A stretch of DNA of 64,000 nt, taken from UBA5239 sp040394635. GTDB taxonomy: Bacteria; Verrucomicrobiota; Lentisphaeria; Victivallales; Victivallaceae. The notes under the pieces are model-generated. The model was not told the DNA's origin. It worked only from the letters and a program-made list of their open reading frames with translations, and searched no databases. Positions 53,214 through 60,619 of the stretch are shown here, piece after piece (positions within the stretch are counted from its first letter, which is position 1; the number at the start of each line of letters is the position of its first letter). Made by a program: the position numbers and the translations under genes. The stretch is from positions 97,466 to 161,465 of the forward strand of contig JBEBRW010000002.1 in NCBI GenBank assembly GCA_040394635.1, given 5' to 3'.

Positions 53214-55388
53214 ATGAAAATGAAGCTCCGTCAATGGATATGGCTGAACCGTTCCTCGTATCCCGAATACCAGTCCTCTTTGATCAGCGGTTTCTGTCCC
53301 AGGGAGCCGGTGCGGCCGGCCATGGCCGTTTTCCGGAAAGTCGTCCGCCTCGGCGATGGCGGCGGAAAACTTAAAGCGTATTTCAGCGGCGACTCCAAGT
53401 TCCGCCTTTATATCAACGGTAATTTTGTGGACGACGGTCCGGTGGAGGCGGGCGGCGATTATGCTTACCGCAAGGCTCCCGGCTGGTGGTTTGCGGCCGC
53501 GCGCGATATCACGGAGTTCTGCCGGCCGGGCGCCAACGTCATCGTGGCCGAAGTCTGGAATATGGGGCTGGCGCTCACCGACTTTTCGCAGGGCACGCCC
53601 GGGTTCGCCCTTGAGCTTTATGATGGCGAAAATCCGCTGGTCAATACCGATCAAAGCTGGAAGGGAACTCTGAATTCCGCCTTTACTCAACCCGGCAGGT
53701 ATGAGGCGTGGCATTTCCCGTTCGATTATCACGATGCCGCGTTCGATGATTCCACCTGGCCGCAGGCGGAGGAAACCGGCGATGACCGGACACTGGAACT
53801 GCTCGATCTCCCTGCCCTGTTCAATGACCCGGCGGACCCGGAAGAGATAATCGCGCCGTTTCCTGTTTTCGAGAGACAGTTGGAAAGATCCGGCGGACTT
53901 TTTCCGCTGACCGTCAAGCCTGGAATTCCGGTCGTGCTGTATTTCCGTTTCGCGGACGAGCTGGCGGCGCATGTGGAGTTCGAGCTCGAAGCATCGCCCC
54001 GGGCGGTGATCCGAATCGAATATCAGGAGCACCCCGAGTATTCGCATTACGAGGAAACGTATGTCACGGCCGGCGGCCGCCAGAAATTCCGGACGATCCG
54101 GATGAATGCGTTTCAGTACCTGAAAATCACGGTGGTTCACGCCACCTTCCATACGCCGCAGAGCGCGCCGGTGATCTTTCATTCCCTGCGGGCGTTCCGG
54201 CGCGGCCTGCCGCTGGCGGAAACGGCCCGGTTCAGCAGTTCGGAGCCCCGGCTTGATCAGCTCCGGGCGTGCTGCGACCGGACGTTGCGGCTTTGTTCGC
54301 AGCGCCTTTACCTGGATTCGCCGGTACATCAGGAGCCGTCGGGCTGTACCGGCGATTACATGATCGAGGCCCTGATGAGCTACATGCTTCACGGCGAAAC
54401 CCGCCTCGCCGCCGCCGACCTGCGCCGCACTGCCTATCTCCTCCGCGAAAACGACGGCTTCATGTTCCACACCTCCTATTCCCTGATGTTCATCATGATG
54501 CTGCGCGATTATTATTACCACTCCACCGATTTCAAACTGGTGGAGGAACTCCGCGATGCCGCGATGACTGTGCTGCACCGTTTCCAGTCTTATCTTGGCC
54601 GGGAAGGAATTGTATCGAATGCGCCCAACTATCTCTTCATCGACTGGGTTATCGACGGCGACATCAACTATCATCATCCCCCGGCCTCGCACGGCATGGC
54701 CTGCATGACGGCGTTCTATTACCAGGCGCTGCGGTGCGCCGTCGATCTCTTTCCGGGAAAAGCCCGCGAACTGCAGATGCAGGCCGAATCCGTGAAAGAC
54801 GCGTTCAACCGCGTACTCTGGGACGAATCCCGCCAGTGTTATGCCGACGGCATTCCGGGGATCACGGAAGAGCCCCCCTCTCAATGGCTGCCACCCGATA
54901 CTGTGGAAACCTCGTTTTCGGTACAGGCCAACGCGCTGGCACTCGCTTACGGCATGGTTCCGCCAAGCCGGACCGCTGCCTTGGTGGAAAAGATCATGAC
55001 GGACCCGGCGCTGGTCCAGCCGCAAATGTACTTCATGCATTTCGTTTTTGAGGCCTTGAAGCGGACGGGTTCCTTCAACCGCTACGGATTCGAGCAGCTC
55101 GAACGCTGGTACCCGGTGGTGGCCGAGCATCCCTCCTCGCTGAAAGAAGCCTGGCATTGCGGGGACTACAGCCATGCCTGGGGCGGTACGCCCGCTTACC
55201 AATGCATTCACGCGATCGTCGGGCTCGAGGTGCTGGAGCCGGGTTTCCGCAAGGTACGCTTTGCACCGAACCTCGGCCCGCTGACTCGTCTCGAAGCCGA
55301 AATCCCGACCCCGTACGGCAAAATCCTGTTCAAAGCGGAAAACGGCCGCCACGACGTACAGCTCCCGCCAGGAATCAAAAGTGTGTGA
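53214..55388 (+). CDS. Alpha-L-rhamnosidase-like protein (GH78)
   Basis: A 724-residue protein without signal peptide. It has an N-terminal beta-sandwich (about 40-150, with FSGDSKFRLYINGNFVDDGP), a second beta domain (about 215-330) and a catalytic (alpha/alpha)6 domain (about 335-660) with LDSPVHQEPSGCTGDY at about 365-380, the GH78 position that usually reads DCPQREERGWTGD, so the general-acid region is changed (PVHQEPSG). The C-terminal GFRKVRFAPNLGPLTRLEAE is typical of GH78. It is divergent from the LacI gene at 52995. Rhamnose removal from an imported oligosaccharide is probable. Confidence 0.87.
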   Translation: MKMKLRQWIWLNRSSYPEYQSSLISGFCPREPVRPAMAVFRKVVRLGDGGGKLKAYFSGDSKFRLYINGNFVDDGPVEAGGDYAYRKAPGWWFAAARDITEFCRPGANVIVAEVWNMGLALTDFSQGTPGFALELYDGENPLVNTDQSWKGTLNSAFTQPGRYEAWHFPFDYHDAAFDDSTWPQAEETGDDRTLELLDLPALFNDPADPEEIIAPFPVFERQLERSGGLFPLTVKPGIPVVLYFRFADELAAHVEFELEASPRAVIRIEYQEHPEYSHYEETYVTAGGRQKFRTIRMNAFQYLKITVVHATFHTPQSAPVIFHSLRAFRRGLPLAETARFSSSEPRLDQLRACCDRTLRLCSQRLYLDSPVHQEPSGCTGDYMIEALMSYMLHGETRLAAADLRRTAYLLRENDGFMFHTSYSLMFIMMLRDYYYHSTDFKLVEELRDAAMTVLHRFQSYLGREGIVSNAPNYLFIDWVIDGDINYHHPPASHGMACMTAFYYQALRCAVDLFPGKARELQMQAESVKDAFNRVLWDESRQCYADGIPGITEEPPSQWLPPDTVETSFSVQANALALAYGMVPPSRTAALVEKIMTDPALVQPQMYFMHFVFEALKRTGSFNRYGFEQLERWYPVVAEHPSSLKEAWHCGDYSHAWGGTPAYQCIHAIVGLEVLEPGFRKVRFAPNLGPLTRLEAEIPTPYGKILFKAENGRHDVQLPPGIKSV

Positions 55389-55459
55389 TTAGCCACATTG
55401 TTTTCCCGCAATAACATGTTATATTACTTCTCTGAAATCTTATTTGATCTGGAATCAGA

Positions 55460-56560
55460 ATGGACGAGTTGCAAAATAACAGCGGGAAAGCATCCCTTGA
55501 GGTCATTGTCGAGACCGGAGCCGTCTATCTGCCGGAAAAGGCCCGGTTGTCGACCCGGGACCCGATTTTCGACAATGTCCTCTGGGAATACCTGCCCCAG
55601 GATATCTCGGAGCAAGCCATAAAACTGACCACGAAACCCCGTTATTCGGCGGTTCAGATTCTGATGATTGCCGCCATCATCGCGGCGCTGCTCTCGCTGC
55701 TCTACGTGCTTTTTCCCAAGCCCGTGGAGCTGACCCGGATGCCGTACTACCTCAGCATCGTCCCGCCGAAAACGAATTTCACCACCCACACCGACTATAT
55801 GTTTGTCCGCAACAAAGCGGTAAACCTGTACCGTACCCGGCAGTTCGACTCCTGCGCGGACACCCTCGCCAATACCATCCACAGCCTCCGCACCGGCAAG
55901 CTGATCTCCGCCAGCCCGGAACTCGCTTTTCTCTATGCCGACTCCGCCTACAAGGGCAACGATTCCGAGCATAAACGCTCCGGCTACGAACTGGCCCGGC
56001 AGATGAATCTGCTGTTTCCGGATGAGCTGTGCTGGCAGCTTTTCATGATCGAGCTCTCGCCGCCGCTGAGGCTGGCGGGCGACAACTGCAGCGCCTTTGA
56101 TTATCGTAAAGCCTGGAACATCCTGGCCAAAGTGAAATCCGGCCGCGCCGTCAAAGCCATGATCGATCCCTCGATCTGGAATCTCCGCAACATCGAGCGC
56201 CAGATCGCCGCCGCCGCCAACACCGCCCGCCACAAAGAGGACCCAGGCTCCGTCTTCGCCCTCGAAGTGCGCCTGGCCCAGCTCATGACCACGCAGTGGG
56301 TGCTGGAAGGATGCGAGCTGGAATACCCCGACGATAACCCCGGTGAACCCGGCGTGGCCGCCCGCGAATCCGCCTATGCCATGGCCCAAAAGCACCCCGC
56401 CTCGACCGATATGCTGCAAATCCGGAAATTCATCGTCGAAAACCTGATCAATACCGTCGGCGGATATTATCACTGGAACGGCGCCCGCTACTACCGGACC
56501 AAATACCTGACGGACGAAAAAGCCGCCATCGAACAACTCCTGAAGAACAATCAAAAATGA
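55460..56560 (+). CDS. Single-pass membrane protein of unknown function
   Basis: A 366-residue protein with one helix (about 66-90, VQILMIAAIIAALLSLLYVL). The N-terminal 65 residues are soluble. After the helix, a helix-rich region (about 110-360) has TPR-like pairs such as DYMFVRNKAVNLYRTRQFDS and LAFLYADSAYKGND, so it may be a scaffold in the periplasm. I recognise no family. It overlaps the next gene by 4 bases (ATGA), so the two are a translationally coupled pair. Confidence 0.8.
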   Translation: MDELQNNSGKASLEVIVETGAVYLPEKARLSTRDPIFDNVLWEYLPQDISEQAIKLTTKPRYSAVQILMIAAIIAALLSLLYVLFPKPVELTRMPYYLSIVPPKTNFTTHTDYMFVRNKAVNLYRTRQFDSCADTLANTIHSLRTGKLISASPELAFLYADSAYKGNDSEHKRSGYELARQMNLLFPDELCWQLFMIELSPPLRLAGDNCSAFDYRKAWNILAKVKSGRAVKAMIDPSIWNLRNIERQIAAAANTARHKEDPGSVFALEVRLAQLMTTQWVLEGCELEYPDDNPGEPGVAARESAYAMAQKHPASTDMLQIRKFIVENLINTVGGYYHWNGARYYRTKYLTDEKAAIEQLLKNNQK

Positions 56561-57693
56561 AAAAATATCTGCTGTCGCTGAAAAATCATTTATTCACCCC
56601 GATGGAAATCTCTAACGGCATCACCGGGTTCGGCAGCATAAAATTCTATATTGCGTTGGCGTTTTACATCGCGGCGTTTCTCGTGCTCGCCTACGATCCC
56701 TTTTTCCGGGCCTACGGCACTTTCACCTACAAACAGGGCATGGTTTCGCTGCTGCTGGGGTTCATCATCATCGCGGCGTTGAACTGGGAATTCCTGATTT
56801 TCGGCAAACCGGCGGGGGCGAATCTGTTTCTGCAGCTGATGCAGCTTTTTCCGTTTTCGCTGCTGTGCGCGCGACTGCTGGCGAAGCCGAGCCAGCCGCC
56901 GGTTCCTGCGGACCTGCTCGGCAGCATCAGGGAGTTTCTGGAAACGTCGCGCTCGTTCCTTTTCAGCTGGGTGCCGGACTGGATTCAGGATATTTTCGCC
57001 AACTGGCAGATCAGTCTGCTGCTGGTTTTCATCCTGTTGATTTTCTGCCTGCGCCCGCTGAAACTGAAAATCGGCGCGCTGGCTTTTCTGTTTTTCTACG
57101 TCATCGCGTCCAATGTCGAAAACCGGCCGTCGATGAATCTGTTTCTCGGGATTATTCTCCTGGCGGTCGGCTGGTGGCTGCAGTTCTGCCTGTATTCCAA
57201 GGTGATATTCTTTGAGAACATGGTGCGGAAGCTGCGCTCGAGCTCGAAGTGCGGGGAAATATTTGCCCGCACCGTCTGCCGCATCATGAGCTATCTCTAT
57301 GAGAATCAACGGATCAGCGAAGAAACGATCTCGCAGATCGTCCAGACCGAATACTCGCATCTGCAGAATTATTCCGGGCAGGATCTCAAAATCATCAGCG
57401 GCGAAATCACCCGCAAAATGCTGTTTGAGTACAAACTGGCCGAGCTCAGATGCGACAGCGACGGGTTGTTTCTCTATGCCAATCCCGCCTTGAGCCATTA
57501 CGACGGGCTGCTGTCGTGGATTTCGGTGGTACCGCGGGTAGTGCTGATCTTCGCCATTGCCGTGCTCTGGCTGGTCTCGCCCATCGACATCATCCCGGAC
57601 GCCATACCGATAGTAGGCATCCTCGACGATGTGACGGTATCGCTGATCTCCGCCCTCGCCATCAAAAACTCAGTGAAAGAACTGAAGCAGTAA
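56557..57693 (+). CDS. Multi-pass membrane protein with C-terminal DUF1232 (YkvA-like) domain
   Basis: A 378-residue protein with about six hydrophobic segments before residue 215 and a soluble helical part (about 220-320). The end (WLVSPIDIIPDAIPIVGILD, about 344-363) matches the DUF1232/YkvA signature SP-[IL]-D-[IL]-[IL]-PD. The domain is widespread and of unknown function. The upstream 366-residue gene overlaps by 4 bases, so both probably form one membrane complex. Confidence 0.82.
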   Translation: MKKYLLSLKNHLFTPMEISNGITGFGSIKFYIALAFYIAAFLVLAYDPFFRAYGTFTYKQGMVSLLLGFIIIAALNWEFLIFGKPAGANLFLQLMQLFPFSLLCARLLAKPSQPPVPADLLGSIREFLETSRSFLFSWVPDWIQDIFANWQISLLLVFILLIFCLRPLKLKIGALAFLFFYVIASNVENRPSMNLFLGIILLAVGWWLQFCLYSKVIFFENMVRKLRSSSKCGEIFARTVCRIMSYLYENQRISEETISQIVQTEYSHLQNYSGQDLKIISGEITRKMLFEYKLAELRCDSDGLFLYANPALSHYDGLLSWISVVPRVVLIFAIAVLWLVSPIDIIPDAIPIVGILDDVTVSLISALAIKNSVKELKQ

Positions 57694-57712
57694 GCCACTC
57701 ACCCGGCCGGTC

Positions 57713-58675
57713 TTACCAGCGGGTGATTTCCTCGGTCATGGCCTGGCTGGTGTAGTAGTTGTCCTTCAGGAAGTACATATTGACGAGGCCCTTGCCCTTG
57801 GTCTCGATCTGGCCGCGCGCAACAAAGACGAATTCGTCCTTGGTCATGGCGTAAGTCGCTTCGGACACGTTAATCTGCATGGCTTCGGAGGCTTGCTCCA
57901 TACGGGCGGCCACGTTGATCGTATCGCCGAATACGTCGTAGATGTATTTATCGGACCCGACGATACCGCCGGAAACCCTGCCGGTGTGAATCCCCATCCG
58001 CATCTGCCAGTGATACGGCGAATCGCTTTCCAGCTTGCGCACATAAGACATGGCTTCCTGCGCGGCTTTCAGCATATTGGCGGCGCTCAGCGGCTCGGCT
58101 TTGCGGCTCATGCCGGAAACGGCCAAATACGCATCACCGATGGTCTTGATCCGTTCGCAACCGTGTTTCTTGAAAATACGGTCGAACTCGGTGAAAATCA
58201 TATTGAGCTCCTGGATCACCACGTTGGTGTCCATGAAACTGGTCTTGCGGGTGAAATCGACGATATCGGAGAAAAATACGGTCACTTCATTGAAGCTCTT
58301 CGGCTCACTTTTGCCGGTGGTCTTGAGCTCTTCCACGATATTCGGGGGCAGTACGTTCAACAACAGCTTGGCCGAACGCTCCTGTTCCTTTTTCAACTGT
58401 TTCTGAAGTGCGCCGACATCCTTGGTCGCGCTGTCGAGAAGCTGCTGCCGCCGGTTCAACTCCTGCTGCTGGTCCACCAGGCGCTTGCTCAGGGCCTTCT
58501 GCCGGAGCTCTTCGCGCTCTTCCTCAGTGCCGCCGCCTTTGCCGCTGATAAGTTCCTCGCCGTTGCCGACTTTCGTATACATATTCAGTTCACTTCTCAG
58601 GTTCACGCCCCACCAGAGCAATCCAAGAAGCGCAACCGCCAAAACCACCAGAGCAATAATCAAAACTATAAACAC
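57713..58675 (-). CDS. Class III nucleotidyl cyclase with N-terminal membrane helix
   Basis: A 320-residue protein with one membrane helix (about 2-24), a coiled-coil linker (about 55-110), and a class III cyclase domain. VTVFFSDIVDFTRKT near 132-146 gives the first metal Asp, RIKTIGDAYLAVSG near 180-193 gives the second Asp and a Lys in the adenine-selecting position, and DVFGDTINVAARMEQAS near 259-275 has the Asp used for adenine. By these residues it should make cAMP rather than cGMP. No receptor domain is visible, so the helix and coiled coil probably regulate it. Confidence 0.88.
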   Translation of the reverse strand: MFIVLIIALVVLAVALLGLLWWGVNLRSELNMYTKVGNGEELISGKGGGTEEEREELRQKALSKRLVDQQQELNRRQQLLDSATKDVGALQKQLKKEQERSAKLLLNVLPPNIVEELKTTGKSEPKSFNEVTVFFSDIVDFTRKTSFMDTNVVIQELNMIFTEFDRIFKKHGCERIKTIGDAYLAVSGMSRKAEPLSAANMLKAAQEAMSYVRKLESDSPYHWQMRMGIHTGRVSGGIVGSDKYIYDVFGDTINVAARMEQASEAMQINVSEATYAMTKDEFVFVARGQIETKGKGLVNMYFLKDNYYTSQAMTEEITRW

Positions 58676-58823
58676 AGCCTATCTCCTAAAATACCGGGTC
58701 AAATTTAACACTATAAGATACATCCACATGGCAGATGTTCAAGTCCCGGTTCGACAAAAATTATATTTTCCAGTATAAAATCGGAAAAATCGGGAATTTT
58801 TGTCCTTTTCATCGTTCAGGCTA

Positions 58824-58852
58824 TTGATTTCTTACATTAACATGATTATATT
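58824..58852 (+). promoter_or_regulatory. Promoter of the second LacI-pseudopilin-hydrolase cassette
   Basis: TTGATT (58824-58829) and TATATT (58847-58852), exactly 17 bases apart, before the ATG at 58889. No clear palindrome is seen between the promoter and the gene. Confidence 0.6.
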
Positions 58853-58888
58853 TAATTGTGTCAGCAAATTATTTTCAGGGAAAAAACG

Positions 58889-59905
58889 ATGATTACAATT
58901 GCGGATATAGCCAAGCAGGTCGGGGTCAGCCGCCCCACCGTCTCGATGGTACTGAACAATACCGACACCAAGGTCCGGATCAGCGACAAAACCCGTCAGC
59001 GGGTCCTGCAGGCCGCCGAGGAACTGGGTTATACCCGCAATGAAGTTGCCACTTCCTTCAAAACCGGCAAAACCCGGGTCATCGGCGTGGTCGGGTATTT
59101 CGAGAGCAGCTATGTGCTCAACATTCTGAACGGCATATCCGAGGCCCTCGGCAAGAACAATTACTCCATCAAACTCTGGCCGGTCCGCAAAATCGACGAA
59201 GACCTGACCAATATCATCCGCTCCTGCGTGGGCAACCGGGTGGCCGGGGTCATCATGGTCGATCCATTTTCCAGCCGCAATATCAATCAACTTTATGAAG
59301 GACTGAAACCCCATGACATCCCGCTGGTAATTGCCGATAATATCGAAGGCCCCTGCCCGTGCTCGAGTGTTATTTCCGACGACTCCACAGGTATTGACGC
59401 GGCACTGGAATATCTTTACGAACTCGGCCACCGCCGGATTGTCCATATATCCGCCGCCGCGGATTACTCCCGACGCCGCCGGAAAGCATTTCTGGCCGCT
59501 GCCGAAAAACTGAAGCTGGACGCCGCCAAGGTTATGGAACTGTTCATTGATTCCAACCAGCTTACCGAGTCCCATATCACGATCCTGCGCCATGTCCTGG
59601 AAAATTATACCGCCGCCGTCTGTACCTCGGATTTCATCGCCCTGAGACTTCTGCGGGTAGCCGCACTGTCCGGCGTCCGGGTCCCGGAGGATTTCTCGGT
59701 GACCGGGTTCGCCGACCTGGAATTCTCCGCCTTGTCCTCGCCGCCTCTGACCACCGTCCGGCAGCCATTCCTGGAAATCGGCTCCAGCGCCGCGGAACTG
59801 CTCCTGAAAATCATTCAGCACGAATCTCTCGAAAAAGAAACCATAAGGCTTCCCGTCCAACTGATCAAACGCGAAAGTTGCGGGAAAGTGAACCCCACAA
59901 AATAA
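58889..59905 (+). CDS. LacI-family regulator of the second cassette
   Basis: A 338-residue protein starting at ATG 58889 (MITIADIAKQVGVSRPTVSM as the HTH), with a full sensor domain and a C-terminal half typical of the family (VTGFADLEFSALSSPPLTTV). The longer frame starting at 58856 adds 11 residues before the HTH and is not needed. It lies 12 bases before the pseudopilin gene, so it is the first gene of the cassette LacI, pseudopilin, 695-residue hydrolase. Confidence 0.94.
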   Translation: MITIADIAKQVGVSRPTVSMVLNNTDTKVRISDKTRQRVLQAAEELGYTRNEVATSFKTGKTRVIGVVGYFESSYVLNILNGISEALGKNNYSIKLWPVRKIDEDLTNIIRSCVGNRVAGVIMVDPFSSRNINQLYEGLKPHDIPLVIADNIEGPCPCSSVISDDSTGIDAALEYLYELGHRRIVHISAAADYSRRRRKAFLAAAEKLKLDAAKVMELFIDSNQLTESHITILRHVLENYTAAVCTSDFIALRLLRVAALSGVRVPEDFSVTGFADLEFSALSSPPLTTVRQPFLEIGSSAAELLLKIIQHESLEKETIRLPVQLIKRESCGKVNPTK

Positions 59906-59917
59906 AGGAACCGCAGC

Positions 59918-60619
59918 ATGAAAAGAGGAAAGCAATATTTTACACTTATCGAACTTCTTGTCGTAATAGCCATCATTGCCATATTAGCGGCCATGCTGCT
60001 GCCGGCACTGAACAGAGCCCGCCAGAAAGCCTGGGACGCCAGCTGCAAAAACAATCAGAAGCAGTGCTTCGTCGCTTATGCCCTGTATGCCGACAACAAC
60101 GACCATTACCTCCCCGCCCCCTACAACGCACAAAACCGTACCTGGAGCTGGCAATTGAGGAGCGCGGGCTATATAACCAATCATAAAATCCTCTTCTGCC
60201 CTTCCTGGAAAGCTCCGGACGGCAACCCGGCCGAGGGAACATTCGACTACGGCAGGACCTACGGCATGAACTGGTCCTGGCCCGGCAATTATTACCCCGA
60301 TTTCTATTTAAAAGCGGATGCGCCGTTCAAAGAGCCGCGCTTCCACGGTTATCCTACCCCACGGTCGCTGTCGACCCTGCCCCTGCTCGCGGATTCGGCG
60401 GGCGTTACCACGGACCTGGGCACGCGGCGGTATCAACAATACTGGTTCGGCTACCCGGGCAGCGCCTCGACCGGAACCAACCTCGCCATGGTCCATCTGC
60501 GCCACAGCGAAATGGCCAATGTCCTCTGTTTCGACGGGCATGTCGGCGCCTTCAACCGCGGTACCCTGCTCGACCTGAGATTCGTAGCCGCTTATACCTA
60601 CTGCGTTTCGGGGGACTGA
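59918..60619 (+). CDS. Pseudopilin-like protein (H-X9-DG type)
   Basis: A 233-residue protein with prepilin motif KQYFTLIELLVVIAIIAILA and Glu at +5 of the mature chain. The body has many Trp and Tyr (for example RTWSWQLRSAGYITNHKILF) as in carbohydrate-binding surfaces. The C-terminal segment RHSEMANVLCFDGHV has exactly nine residues between His and DG, the H-X9-DG form. It is 1 base-overlapped with the next gene (TGATG) and 12 bases after the LacI gene. Compare the similar gene at 51220. Confidence 0.92.
   Translation: MKRGKQYFTLIELLVVIAIIAILAAMLLPALNRARQKAWDASCKNNQKQCFVAYALYADNNDHYLPAPYNAQNRTWSWQLRSAGYITNHKILFCPSWKAPDGNPAEGTFDYGRTYGMNWSWPGNYYPDFYLKADAPFKEPRFHGYPTPRSLSTLPLLADSAGVTTDLGTRRYQQYWFGYPGSASTGTNLAMVHLRHSEMANVLCFDGHVGAFNRGTLLDLRFVAAYTYCVSGD

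Noticed and set aside
53208..55352. A 714-residue open frame on the minus strand opposite the GH78 gene
   Set aside because: It mirrors the GH78 codons and is rich in Arg, Gly, His and Val as expected for an antisense shadow; no motif or ribosome binding site supports it.
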